Assembly: GCA_965238155.1 (NCBI GenBank)
Contig: OZ250175.1
Coordinates: 1,922,001 to 1,986,000, forward strand
DNA from: BJGV01 sp964196335
GTDB taxonomy: Bacteria > Pseudomonadota > Gammaproteobacteria > Burkholderiales > Nitrosomonadaceae
DNA: 64,000 nt
Direction of reading: 5' to 3'
Part shown: piece by piece, positions 55,801 to 63,381 of the stretch
Position numbering within the stretch: the stretch's first letter is position 1
Layout: every line of letters begins with the position of its first letter
Made by a program: the position numbers and the translations under genes
The notes under the pieces: generated by a model
The model's input: the letters and a program-made list of their open reading frames with translations, nothing else
Databases searched by the model: none
What the model was told of the DNA's origin: nothing

Positions 55801-56006
55801 AACGGATAGGTAACCTGATCCTCGACTACCTGAGGAGCTTGTCCAGGATACTTGGTGAAAACGATAACCTGTACATCTGAAAGATCCGGTATTGCATCCA
55901 ACGGAGTATGTCGATACATCCATATGCCTGCTGTGGTGACAATGACCAAGATTATCAGCACCATAATACGGTTCTTCAAAGAACCATCGATAATGGAATT
56001 AATCAT
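52860..56006 (-). CDS. cusA: Heavy-metal RND efflux pump, inner-membrane transporter (CusA/CzcA)
   Basis: A 1048-residue RND transporter with 12 helices and two large periplasmic loops. Motifs include DLSDVQVIVFTKYPGQAPQ at the start, GGIAIMIGTMVDGAIVMVEN in helix 4 with its charged residue, EFMPPLDEGDILYMPTTFPG, and LIYMYGFNLSVAVAVGFIAL in the second half. The layout places it in the Cus/Czc (HAE-independent) group; the CusB partner's metal-binding N-terminus favours Cu(I)/Ag(I). Its start overlaps the cusB stop by 4 bases. It exports metal from the periplasm across the outer membrane using the proton gradient. Confidence 0.94.
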   Translation of the reverse strand: MINSIIDGSLKNRIMVLIILVIVTTAGIWMYRHTPLDAIPDLSDVQVIVFTKYPGQAPQVVEDQVTYPLTTAMLAVPNAKVVRGYSFFGLSFVYIIFDDGTDMYWARSRVLEYLNYVSTRLPQGVTPTLGPDATGVGWIYEYALVDRSGQHDLAKLRSVQDWYLRYPLQTVPGVAEVASVGGYVKQYQVEVDPNALLAYHIPISKVKHAIMRSNNDVGGRVIEMAETEYMVRGLGYIQSINDINTIPVGVDSNGTPIRLQDVAHVHTGPELRRGIVELNGEGEVAGGVVIMRFGENALATIQGVRAKLDELKKGLPEGVEIIPTYDRGDLIERAVATLNEALIEEFIVVSLVIMLFLLHVRSVLVVIVTLPMGILIAFMVMYWQGLNANIMSLGGIAIMIGTMVDGAIVMVENAHKHLANKGSDLNASDRWKIIGKSSKEVGPALFFSLLVITVSFLPIFTMQAQEGRLFKPLAFTATYAMAGAALLAITLVPVMMGYFIRGKISDEHKNPINRFLHKVHKPVFNVAMKWRWATLMIAVTLLGFTIYPISKLGSEFMPPLDEGDILYMPTTFPGISITKAKELLQQTDKILRTFPEVHHVFGKMGRAETATDPAPLSMMETIVRLKPKEEWSDPNKTTQELMNEMDAAIRFPGLSNAWTMPIKTRIDMLSTGIKTPVGIKVSGPDLSLLQKISEEIEQAMKTIPETLSAFGDRAVGGYFLDFEIDREEAARYGLTVGDVQDVIQSAIGGMNVTETVEGLERFPVNLRYPRELRDDLQTLKRVLIAAPTGAQIPLAQVAELQLNRGPPSIKSENARPNAWIYVDITTSDIGGFVTKAKKVLEEKIDIPAGYTLTWSGQYEYMERAAERLRIVVPATLLLIFLLLYLNFRNVSEPALVMLSIPFGLIGGIWLIYMYGFNLSVAVAVGFIALAGVGSEGGVLVLTFIDQEIQKRRSDKKEPLSLLEITDAVSTATSMRVRPVVMTTVSTMAGLIPIMWSTGAGADVTHRVAAPMLGGIMSATILNLLVLPVIYSLVLQFQEGLRKQAEIKE

Positions 56007-57316
56007 TGCTCTGATCCTGGTGACTGAGACGGAGTTTCTTTTGAAGGCTCCAGCATCTTGGCTGTCGCCTCCCGAAGTTTAGATTCGGAATCAATCAAAA
56101 ATTGAGCTGAAGTCACGACTTCTTCTCCGGCACTAAGACCCTCCAGCACCTGAACTTTACCCTCTGAGGCGATTCCAAGCTTTACCGTACGGGGTTCAAA
56201 CTTACCTTTTTCCCGAACTATAAACACCTGTGTACGGGTACCAGATCGAACAATCGCTTCGTCAGGAATAACAACGGCATTTATTTTCCGTCCGGCATAA
56301 ATCGACACATCGGCAAACATGTTTGGTTTGAGCAACTGCTCCGGATTATCAAATATCAACCGTGCTTTAATAGTCCTTGTTTTCGATTCTGCGTAGGGAT
56401 AAATATAATCCAGACGGCCTTCGAACTGTTTACCCGGGATGCCGGACAATTGGATCTTGGCAGTGTCTCCGATCTCTACCCAAGGTAACTCATATTCATA
56501 AATGTCTGCATATACCCAGACCTTGGAAAGATCCGCGATCATGTAGAGTTCAGTAGCCGGAGTGACGAACTGTCCTTCCCGAACCCCGATCTTCATCACA
56601 ATTCCGTCAGCTGGAGTGTGAATGTGCAAACCTTTCATAATGGATCGAGTTTTTTCCAGTTTCCGGATTTGGTGTTCGGGCACGTCAAACAATTTCAATC
56701 GTTCTCTGCTGGTACTAACCAAATCCTCAGCGCCTTGTCGTATATCTTCGAAAGGACTGCTTTTCAAAGCTTGTAGATTATTTAAAGCCAGCAAATATTC
56801 TTGTTGGCTGGACACAAGCTGGGGCGAATATATTGTAAGGAGATCAGTCCCTTTTTTGGCCCACTGTCCAGTCTTATCAACCATTAGCTTTTGGATCCAA
56901 CCTTCAGTTTTAGGGTGCAGGTGCACCATACGCTCTTCGTTGAAATCGACCCGACCCATCGCCCGAATGATATGAGACAGCGTTTCTTTTTTAGCGATTT
57001 CCGTACGCACACCAATATTTTGTACTGTGACCGGATCAATGATTACCTGTCCCTCTGGTGCATTACTTCCGACTGTGTCTGTGTCGGCATATACGGGCAC
57101 GTAGTCCATCCCCATGGAATCCTTAGCAGGCACTTTTGAGGTTACTGACGGGTTTTCCATATTGCGGTAGAACAAAATTTTGCGCTCTTGTTGTTTTGCG
57201 TCTTTGTTCTGGGAGCGTTGTTCAGATTCACTCGATGTCCGGCTGGCAAACCAATATCCGGCAACTACCCCTATTGCCAATGTAGTGGCAACCATTATTA
57301 ATATTTTTTTATTCAT
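56003..57316 (-). CDS. cusB: Efflux membrane-fusion protein (CusB-like)
   Basis: A ~437-residue periplasmic adaptor. The start at 57316 (MNKKILIMVATTLAIGVVAG) has AGAAGG upstream and overlaps the end of the cusC gene; the frame opens at 57343. After a single anchor helix, ILFYRNMENPSV and AKDSMGMDYVPVYAD form the Met-rich metal-binding N-terminus of CusB, then the lipoyl/barrel parts (TEGWIQKLMVDKTGQ; GIVMKIGVREGQFV). It bridges CusA to CusC and passes Cu/Ag to the pump. It is translationally linked to both neighbours. Confidence 0.93.
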   Translation of the reverse strand: MNKKILIMVATTLAIGVVAGYWFASRTSSESEQRSQNKDAKQQERKILFYRNMENPSVTSKVPAKDSMGMDYVPVYADTDTVGSNAPEGQVIIDPVTVQNIGVRTEIAKKETLSHIIRAMGRVDFNEERMVHLHPKTEGWIQKLMVDKTGQWAKKGTDLLTIYSPQLVSSQQEYLLALNNLQALKSSPFEDIRQGAEDLVSTSRERLKLFDVPEHQIRKLEKTRSIMKGLHIHTPADGIVMKIGVREGQFVTPATELYMIADLSKVWVYADIYEYELPWVEIGDTAKIQLSGIPGKQFEGRLDYIYPYAESKTRTIKARLIFDNPEQLLKPNMFADVSIYAGRKINAVVIPDEAIVRSGTRTQVFIVREKGKFEPRTVKLGIASEGKVQVLEGLSAGEEVVTSAQFLIDSESKLREATAKMLEPSKETPSQSPGSEQ

Positions 57317-58826
57317 AAACACCTTCTTTACCAACGGCAGCAATTAACTTAGCAAGTGATTGTTTGGCCTCAGCCAATGCACGCCAATATTTGGTCTCGT
57401 GATTAAACAGCGTGACTTGACTTCGAATCAAATTGAGAAAGTCAACTTTATTTACCTGATACCCCGCAAGCATGGAAGCCACCGTTTGTCGCGCTTGGGG
57501 AATGATCCCACTCTCAAAAAGAATGAATTGTTCCCGAGCACGATCATAATCGGCTAATGCTACAGAGATTTGTGAACGCACCTGACTCCATTCGTTCTGT
57601 AACGCGTATTCCTGCTTAAGTTGTTCAGCAGCACGCTGAACAACTGCTTTCGATTGTTTGCTATCAATAAATACAGGCAGGCTCATACTTAGCCTAAGAC
57701 TAAGAAAGTCGGCACGATTTCTCCCTTGGAATGGCGCATTATTTCCCCCACGGAAACCATAGAAAGCACCCAACCCAAAATCCGGGTAATAATCTTTTTT
57801 TGCAAGCTCGACTCGAGTACCTGCGGCACTAATTCTGTTTCGCTGTTTTGCTAATAACGGACGGGAGGAATCCGCCATTTGGTAGAGCTCTGGTTCGGGT
57901 ACAACATCTGGAAGTTGTTTATCAACATCTTTAGGAAGGTGAATACTACGATTCGCCGGATGGTCAAGCAACGCATTAAGGCGCGCTTTTTCATTTCGTC
58001 GTGTTCCAACCAGTTGTATCTCCTGATCCAGTAACTGCGATAATTCTAGCTGAGCTAATAACACATCCTGCTGCAATCCTTTTCCTACTGAATATTTAGT
58101 CTGGGCGATTTCAATAAATTGACGGAGTAACCCTTTATTCGCTTCTACAATTTCTAAGGCACGATCCAGATAGAACACTACCCACCAGGTAGTCTTTACA
58201 TCACGAATCAGACGAAGACGAGTTTCGTCTATATCATTTGAGGCTGCTTCCGCTTCGAATTCTGCAGTTTTTTCCTTAAGGCCAAGTTTTCCCGGAAAAG
58301 GAATGGACAAACTGACACCCACTTGTTGTTGGGTCATAGCTTCCTGAGTTGTGTTGAATGTATTAGTGGGTAAATTTAATGACCCGAAGCTAATGGTTGG
58401 GTCAGGCAATGTGCCCAGTTGCGAAGGAATCGCGGACATTGCTTTCCAGCGGGCCTGCATCATCGCAAGATTTGGATTATCCCGGACAGCCTGGGTTACT
58501 GCTGAAGGTAAAGTTAGTAGATTACTATTTGGAGTGACGGGCTCAACCGCTAAACCTTGCCTTGAAAAAAGCAAGAGAAAAAAGAATAGTACCCATACAA
58601 TACCGATTCGCTGAAAACTAAAAACCGATATACTTTTTCTTGTGCCCCTAAAGCAATGAATCTGTTTGATCCTGTTACCTTGAACGCACCCTAGGTTCTC
58701 ACTAATAAACTTGTAATATACGCAAGAGTAATCCATTTGTTTCTCCAGCCACAGGCATATGTGCCATCTAATATTGAAAATACAAACCATATTGATCTCA
58801 GTAGTAAACTGAGAATCAAAAATCAA
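57309..58826 (-). CDS. cusC: TolC-family outer-membrane efflux channel (CusC-like)
   Basis: An outer-membrane trimer component of ~430-505 residues. The TolC-type repeats are visible: SAVTQAVRDNPNLAMMQARW, YSVGKGLQQDVLLAQLELSQ, AVVQRAAEQLKQEYALQNEW and GYQVNKVDFLNLIRSQ. The mature part follows a signal-like stretch ending near RQGLAVE. The true start is uncertain: the frame opens at 58826, but Met31 (MDYSCVYY) or a later site may be used since the first ~70 residues are not conserved in appearance. First structural gene of the cusCBA order. Confidence 0.9.
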   Translation of the reverse strand: MIFDSQFTTEINMVCIFNIRWHICLWLEKQMDYSCVYYKFISENLGCVQGNRIKQIHCFRGTRKSISVFSFQRIGIVWVLFFFLLLFSRQGLAVEPVTPNSNLLTLPSAVTQAVRDNPNLAMMQARWKAMSAIPSQLGTLPDPTISFGSLNLPTNTFNTTQEAMTQQQVGVSLSIPFPGKLGLKEKTAEFEAEAASNDIDETRLRLIRDVKTTWWVVFYLDRALEIVEANKGLLRQFIEIAQTKYSVGKGLQQDVLLAQLELSQLLDQEIQLVGTRRNEKARLNALLDHPANRSIHLPKDVDKQLPDVVPEPELYQMADSSRPLLAKQRNRISAAGTRVELAKKDYYPDFGLGAFYGFRGGNNAPFQGRNRADFLSLRLSMSLPVFIDSKQSKAVVQRAAEQLKQEYALQNEWSQVRSQISVALADYDRAREQFILFESGIIPQARQTVASMLAGYQVNKVDFLNLIRSQVTLFNHETKYWRALAEAKQSLAKLIAAVGKEGVYE

Positions 58827-58838
58827 AAATAGATGTGG

Positions 58839-59300
58839 CTAGATACGCAGACGATGCGTAATTAGATAAGTACTGGAACCGGATTGACCGGAATTAATTC
58901 GCTGGAATACAACGGATGTTGCAAAAACTTGCCGTGATAAAAAAGAACTAGGCATTGTGGATATTACATGGGGAGGGTCAACATCTGATTCCACTTCTGC
59001 CAGATTGATGGCTGGTATGTTTTGTTGCAGGTCAGGATTAATTGTTAATGCAGCAGATTTCTCACAACATCGACCTTGGCTCGAATTAAGCGCGTTGTCG
59101 CAATCTATGTTGACACAACTTTGATGGGCATTACACAAATCCGCATTATGCTTGGACGCATCACTTGTGTTGTGTATGGCAAGACTACTTGCTTCCTCAA
59201 TTTGAGCACACGCATATAAAATTTGCGCGTGTAAAGGGCCTACTGAAAACATTAGCATCAGTAATGGTGTACGTAGTAGTGACTTGCTATATCTACACAT
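58839..59300 (-). CDS. Cys-rich exported protein, first gene of the cus operon
   Basis: A 153-residue protein. The ATG at 59300 gives a signal peptide (MCRYSKSLLRTPLLMLMFSV, cleavage near LHA). The mature part has nine Cys, with ILYACAQ, ADLCNAHQSCVNIDCDNA and GRCCEKSA, suited to periplasmic metal binding. A GTG at 59339 would extend it but lies upstream of the likely -10 box. Its stop is 13 bases before the frame of cusC. There is no ribosome site, so translation may be leaderless (see regulatory entry). Unknown family. Confidence 0.65.
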   Translation of the reverse strand: MCRYSKSLLRTPLLMLMFSVGPLHAQILYACAQIEEASSLAIHNTSDASKHNADLCNAHQSCVNIDCDNALNSSQGRCCEKSAALTINPDLQQNIPAINLAEVESDVDPPHVISTMPSSFLSRQVFATSVVFQRINSGQSGSSTYLITHRLRI

Positions 59301-59336
59301 GATTTTAAAAATATACCTAACGTTAGGAATAGTCAA
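59301..59336 (-). promoter_or_regulatory. Candidate promoter and operator of the cus operon
   Basis: On the minus strand TTGACT (59331-59336) and TATTTT (59308-59313) form a sigma-70-like promoter with a 17-base spacer. A perfect 12-base palindrome CCTAACGTTAGG at 59316-59327 lies within the spacer, where MerR-family and related regulators bind. The expected transcript start falls at or next to the ATG at 59300. Confidence 0.55.
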
Positions 59337-59482
59337 CACATACTGCTAAAACGTACTCATTGCGGCTTGGAACGACAGATCTTTATGATCAGGTATCTAA
59401 CTTGTTGCGTCATCCCTTTTAAGACCTGATAAACAATAGATAGTTATTTCGAATAATTGTTCCCTATTTTGTTGATAAATTT

Positions 59483-59518
59483 CTTAACGTCCGCTTTTGG
59501 CACAAAGCAGACGTTAAG
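59483..59518 (+). repeat. Dispersed palindrome with altered outer arms
   Basis: CTTAACGTCCGCTTT, loop TGGCAC, AAAGCAGACGTTAAG: the outer bases differ from the family consensus yet remain paired with each other. Confidence 0.88.
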
Positions 59519-59573
59519 AGAGAAAAGAAGTATAGCTACAGTCTTGTTAGTGGCTGTCCGATCAATGTAGGAA

Positions 59574-60386
59574 CTATTTCATTTTATGTCGAATTGCCCA
59601 TGCAAAAATACGATTGCCTAGCAACCATCTGGCTATGACAGCAGTTTTAGAATCGGCAGGCAGTGCATACCTTACAGGAGGAATAGATGTAGTAACTGCA
59701 TGGAGTACTGCTTTTGCAATAATCTCCGGACCCGGAGCTTTGGACTCACCAGCCATAAGGTGATGAAGACCAGTAAGAAGTTTTTTATAAATGGGTGGGT
59801 GTACAACAGTATTGAGCAATTCAAACTCCTTTGCAGCAAATTCAGTTCTGATCAGGCCGGGTGCAATAACTACAACGTTGATTCCAAACTCCAGTACTTC
59901 ACTACGCAGGGCTTCGGACAGAGCCTCTACCGCATGCTTGGAAGTAGCATACCAACCAAAACCCGGAATTGCTATTCTGCCCAGTATCGAGGAGATATTG
60001 ATAATTTTTCCTGACCTCTGTTCCCGCATATATGGCAATACTGCTTGCATGAAACATGCATAACCGAATACGTTGACCTCAAACTGCTGATGGGCAGCTT
60101 CCATTGAAACACATTCAATCGCGCCCAATTGTCCGAAACCTGCATTATTTACCAGTACGTCAATCCGGCCCTTGGTTAATATGATGTGGTCTACTGTAGC
60201 CCGTATTGCTTTGACATTGTTAACATCCAGACAGATTGGTTCAATTTGATCAGACCGCAACTCTTCCAGCCTGTCCATGCGTCGTGCCATGGCAAAAACA
60301 AAATATCCGTTCCTGGCAAGAAGTTCAGCCGTAGCTTTTCCAATACCACTGGATGCGCCGGTAACCAATGCAATTTGCTGAGCCAT
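59574..60386 (-). CDS. Short-chain dehydrogenase/reductase (SDR)
   Basis: A 270-residue classical-type SDR. The start at 60386 (MAQQIALVTGASSGIGKATA) has AAGAGG upstream; the frame opens at 60437. Motifs are TGASSGIG for the cofactor, VLVNNAGFG, the catalytic Ser in NISSILGRIA and the YATSKHAVEALSEAL Tyr-x3-Lys pair, followed by APGLIRTEF. The layout resembles retinol-dehydrogenase-like oxidoreductases that act on lipophilic alcohols or ketones. It is divergent from the DUF190 gene. Confidence 0.92.
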   Translation of the reverse strand: MAQQIALVTGASSGIGKATAELLARNGYFVFAMARRMDRLEELRSDQIEPICLDVNNVKAIRATVDHIILTKGRIDVLVNNAGFGQLGAIECVSMEAAHQQFEVNVFGYACFMQAVLPYMREQRSGKIINISSILGRIAIPGFGWYATSKHAVEALSEALRSEVLEFGINVVVIAPGLIRTEFAAKEFELLNTVVHPPIYKKLLTGLHHLMAGESKAPGPEIIAKAVLHAVTTSIPPVRYALPADSKTAVIARWLLGNRIFAWAIRHKMK

Positions 60387-60567
60387 TATTTTTCCTCTTA
60401 ATGATTGGTACTCGTTCAGATTTATATGGATGTTCATCGAGGTGCTGACAAGTAATTAGCATCTGATAATTGGTGTAGGATATATCATGAACGGTGGGTA
60501 CGTAGCATTCTGATGCTTTCATGCCTCCATAATGATGAACAAATCAAATATTCATGAGGAAACTACG

Positions 60568-60888
60568 ATGAAAGGTTATGAAATTACTTTTTTTACACAC
60601 GAAGATCGGCATCACGGGTCGAAGCAGATGTCCGAGTGGCTTATGCTTACCGCACTTGATTTAGGAATACGCGGGACGACAGTTATGACCGGAAGTGAGG
60701 GATACGGACATAAACTCCACATTCACTCTTCACGTTACTTGGAACCACCTGACAACCCACAGGAAATTGTGATGATAGTCAACGAGGAAGAAGCGGATCA
60801 TTTATTTGGTCATTTGCAAAAAGAAGGGGTACAACTTTTCTACGTCAAGACACCAGTCGAATTTGGTATGCTGGGTAAGTCAGATTGA
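60568..60888 (+). CDS. DUF190-family PII-like protein
   Basis: A 106-residue soluble protein of the DUF190 group. The start at 60568 (MKGYEITFFTHEDRHHGSKQ) has GAGG upstream. The blocks LMLTALDLGIRGTTVMTGSE, YGHKLHIHSSRYLEPPD and VMIVNEEEADHLF are those of this ferredoxin-fold, PII-like family, which often sits next to ion-channel (CrcB) or transport genes and may sense nucleotides. No such partner is adjacent. Confidence 0.85.
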   Translation: MKGYEITFFTHEDRHHGSKQMSEWLMLTALDLGIRGTTVMTGSEGYGHKLHIHSSRYLEPPDNPQEIVMIVNEEEADHLFGHLQKEGVQLFYVKTPVEFGMLGKSD

Positions 60889-60899
60889 TGAAAATAATT

Positions 60900-60931
60900 G
60901 AATGTCCGCTTTTGGCACAAAGCAGACATTC
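60900..60931 (+). repeat. Dispersed palindrome
   Basis: GAATGTCCGCTTT, loop TGGCAC, AAAGCAGACATTC. It is between two convergent genes. Confidence 0.9.
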
Positions 60932-61259
60932 AAAGTCTACTTGTAGTCATACTTCTCTGCTTCTCTAAACTTTTTACTAACTTGACCATCTGTGTAGTTG
61001 ATGGGTCTGTACCCATCTGCTGCTTAGTAGAAGTCACTAGTTTCTTCTTTGTCTGAGCCGTTTCTAATAGCTCTCTCAAACTACTCCTGTACTCTTTAAT
61101 TAATTGCTTACGCTCTTCAAATTCTATCTCTAAACTTCTGGATTTATTCTGTAGTCGAAGAATCGTAAGTTCACTCTCTTTGAGAGAATTACGTATTGAC
61201 TCAACGTATTTGGTTTCTTGGGCAATGATGCGGTTTAGTAGTTCTATTATATCTTTCAT
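60930..61259 (-). CDS. Small coiled-coil protein, paralog 2
   Basis: A 109-residue helical protein: KDIIELLNRIIAQETKYVES, SELTILRLQNKSRSLEIEFE and ERKQLIKEYRSSLRELL. It matches the gene at 32195 strongly over the first 60 residues and then diverges. No signal peptide or known domain is seen. The stop codon region abuts the palindrome at 60900. Confidence 0.65.
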   Translation of the reverse strand: MKDIIELLNRIIAQETKYVESIRNSLKESELTILRLQNKSRSLEIEFEERKQLIKEYRSSLRELLETAQTKKKLVTSTKQQMGTDPSTTQMVKLVKSLEKQRSMTTSRL

Positions 61260-61351
61260 GGCGGCAGATGGTTTTTGCTAAAATACAGGTTTTCACAATT
61301 CGAGTCTCTTCTAAGATCCAAACTTCCCACAAAACAATCGTAACCCTATTT

Positions 61352-61410
61352 TAATACAAGTCAATTAATACAAGTCAATTAAAACAAGTGGTTGAAGGTC
61401 AACTTTGACC
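61352..61410. repeat. Short direct repeats and a 14-base palindrome
   Basis: AATACAAGTCAATT occurs twice in tandem and a third partial copy (AAAACAAGT) follows, then GGTCAA, CT, TTGACC at 61397-61410, a perfect inverted repeat. This lies ~95-150 bases upstream of the coiled-coil gene and could be its control region. Confidence 0.6.
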
Positions 61411-61430
61411 TATCTGTTTCTGCCAACTTT

Positions 61431-61460
61431 AATGTCCGCTTTTGGCACAAAGCAGACATT
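61431..61460 (+). repeat. Dispersed palindrome
   Basis: AATGTCCGCTTT, loop TGGCAC, AAAGCAGACATT. Confidence 0.88.
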
Positions 61461-61546
61461 CAGATAATCAACATTTGCACTAAACTCTGGTGTAGTTTTA
61501 TCAAATAAGCCCAGCTTCAGCTTCATTTTAGAGTACTACCAATTAA

Positions 61547-62116
61547 TTATGAGGACATTTTGATCATGGCTAACGCTGCCTGTCTTCCCTTGGTTGTCAT
61601 CTTACGTAGTGATTTATCTACTATATCCATAATCTTGGTTTCATCAAAATAACCATGCCTATAGATAAATTCTTCTAAATAATTTTCTATAAATACCAGT
61701 ACAACAACATCCTCCAATGTCTGTGATTCGACGTCTGTTTTCAGCCCTTCTTTTTTAACCAATGCGCAAACCCGGTCAATTACACTTTCTTCATACCCTA
61801 CTTCACTAAGGACCGTTTCAGCAGTCTGAGCATGAAGGTCTCTAAGACTTTTGCGCCACTGATAATAACCAGGCTTTGTCATGGGAAAACTTCTACGCTC
61901 AATTTTCCATCTCTGAATATGTTGGCATCTGGCTGCTAGCTGCAATATCTCTGATGGATTTGGAACATAGCTTTTGAGCATCGTTGTTACCCTTTGCGCA
62001 TAAAGTAACTCTTTTGGTTGCTCTTTTCCCTCTATAACTTCACGATTAGGGTCTTTGCTATTTAACTCATCAAATAGCGCAATCGCACGATTGAATCTGT
62101 TTTGGTCAAATTTCAT
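61547..62116 (-). CDS. DUF4202-domain protein
   Basis: A 189-residue soluble protein; the second Met (62116, MKFDQNRFNRAIALFDELN) is the likely start. DUF4202 hallmarks are ELLYAQRVTTMLKSYVPNPS, AARCQHIQRWKIERRSFP, MTKPGYYQWRKSLRDLHAQ and DVVVLVFIENYLEEF. The conserved His/Arg/Tyr residues suggest an HD-like metal hydrolase but no activity is known. Families of this kind often occur in sulfur- and methane-cycle bacteria. Monocistronic. Confidence 0.9.
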   Translation of the reverse strand: MKFDQNRFNRAIALFDELNSKDPNREVIEGKEQPKELLYAQRVTTMLKSYVPNPSEILQLAARCQHIQRWKIERRSFPMTKPGYYQWRKSLRDLHAQTAETVLSEVGYEESVIDRVCALVKKEGLKTDVESQTLEDVVVLVFIENYLEEFIYRHGYFDETKIMDIVDKSLRKMTTKGRQAALAMIKMSS

Positions 62117-62208
62117 CTTCTTTCCATACACTTAGTCCAGAAAGAAATGGCTCATCCTGTATACATAATATGCCCATCTTTTTTTTCCTGCAATTACCAA
62201 AAATAAAT

Positions 62209-62250
62209 GCCGATGCTCTGGACAGATATATTAGTCTCAAGAGTATCGGC
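62209..62250. repeat. Second hairpin of the GCCGAT family
   Basis: GCCGATGCTCT and AGAGTATCGGC form an 11-bp stem with one G-T pair around a 20-base loop. It shares the GCCGAT/ATCGGC ends with the hairpin at 28936. Confidence 0.5.
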
Positions 62251-62553
62251 TAATTGAATCATTAAGTTCTAAATTCTATGTATCTTAGTTAGAAAATGCT
62301 ATTTTTTTATAACTTTACTAGTTCCTTTAAATTTATTCCTGTACTCCCAATAACTGCTTTATAGCACTGACAAGATCATAAAATAAAGGCATTTTATGGG
62401 GAACAAATCTGAGATTTATGTAATCTAATATCTTACATACTATAACGACTATAAGGACGTAGCGGAGGTCGGCTTATATGCGTATGACAATCCAACGCTT
62501 TGTCCCTTAAGCGTTTATAGCCTGTGCATTGTACTTTTGTATAGGAGGCTATC
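62251..62553. other. Gap with structured leader
   Basis: No gene is seen from 62251 to the micropeptide. Close to it, AACGCTT and AAGCGTT (about 62493-62515) form a 7-bp hairpin, so the peptide may have a structured 5' leader. Confidence 0.45.
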
Positions 62554-62628
62554 ATGGAAACTATGCCTGTATTAATAGCAGCTCTAATAATCGTAGCTTG
62601 CTTTGGTGTCTGGTTTCTTCGGCACTAA
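62554..62628 (+). CDS. 24-aa membrane micropeptide
   Basis: ATG 62554 to TAA 62628 encodes METMPVLIAALIIVACFGVW followed by FLRH: one hydrophobic helix with a short basic end. A textbook TAGGAGG lies six bases upstream, which is strong support for translation. Peptides of this size act as small subunits of membrane complexes (for example CydX- or KdpF-like), but no such complex gene is adjacent and the sequence matches neither. It is therefore described as new and of unknown function. Confidence 0.6.
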   Translation: METMPVLIAALIIVACFGVWFLRH

Positions 62629-62700
62629 AGAGAGGTATTCTGTCTACAACATGTAAACAGAACTAATACTCCGAATAGTCTGGTGTGTTTGTGACTTGTT

Positions 62701-62713
62701 GAATGTCCGGCAC
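62701..62713 (+). repeat. Truncated dispersed palindrome
   Basis: GAATGTCCGGCAC: arm 1 is fused directly to the loop, as if seven bases were deleted. Confidence 0.4.
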
Positions 62714-62814
62714 GCTTGCTATTATTTACGGAACATTTCATAAATATTAGTATTCATAACTTAACTAGTTAGTGCTTGTCATATTGGTGTGCACAGCACG
62801 ATAAGGAGACTAAC

Positions 62815-62993
62815 GTGCAAGAACCTATCAAAAAAGGCATCCTGGTTCCTGAATTTACAGATATTTCTAAAGATACCGGTAACCATGCTTAGTTTCTAGC
62901 TCACGCCTACAAAGCAAAGCTCATGGTTCTGCACGTATTAGATGTTACTAAATGGTATTTTCAAACCTGCTATTTTTATACACCAGGAGGAGG
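62815..62993 (+). pseudogene. UspA-family remnant
   Basis: From a GTG with AAGGAG upstream the frame reads MQEPIKKGILVPEFTDISKD, TGNHA, a TAG at 62890, then FLAHAYKAKLMVLHVLDVTK, WYFQTC and YTPGGG. It aligns along its whole length with the N-terminal 60 residues of the usp gene at 20342-20810. The rest of the gene is missing; the next gene's ribosome site follows directly. So it is a truncated, stop-containing Usp copy with an intact translation start. Confidence 0.75.
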
Positions 62994-62995
62994 AT

Positions 62996-63286
62996 ATGGA
63001 TTACACAAAGGGAATGATAGAACAACATGAGAGAAAGTGTGGAACTGCGATAAAAATTGCTATTGCTGCTGGTGTTTTGAAAGAATGCGAATATCACGAA
63101 GGGTGCTTTTTCAAGGGTAATGAAGAACTTAAAAAAGCTTACTCAATAGCAAATGACCAGTACTCACAGGGGGAGTTTGTACACGAATTTATAGATAAAA
63201 AAGAAATGACCGACACTATCAGAGAAGTAGTCAAGGAGTACTCTTCTGAAAAATGCTCGAGCTGCGGTCACTCTCATGAAGAATGA
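62996..63286 (+). CDS. Conserved hypothetical protein with CSSCGHSH tail
   Basis: A 96-residue soluble protein. The start at 62996 (MDYTKGMIEQHERKCG) has GGAGGAGG upstream; the frame opens at 62942 inside the Usp remnant. It shows AIKIAIAAGVLKECEYHEGC, a pattern seen in hypothetical proteins of several anaerobic and sulfur-cycle bacteria, and ends KCSSCGHSHEE, a probable metal site. Unknown role. It may have been the downstream partner of the lost usp gene. Confidence 0.7.
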   Translation: MDYTKGMIEQHERKCGTAIKIAIAAGVLKECEYHEGCFFKGNEELKKAYSIANDQYSQGEFVHEFIDKKEMTDTIREVVKEYSSEKCSSCGHSHEE

Positions 63287-63381
63287 TTTAAATCTATACC
63301 TGACCGATTTCCTCTCCTGAACCAGCTACTCCCCCCTTTCCTCTGATTTTCAGAAAGATTTGCTTTAGAAGGAGAATCTGC

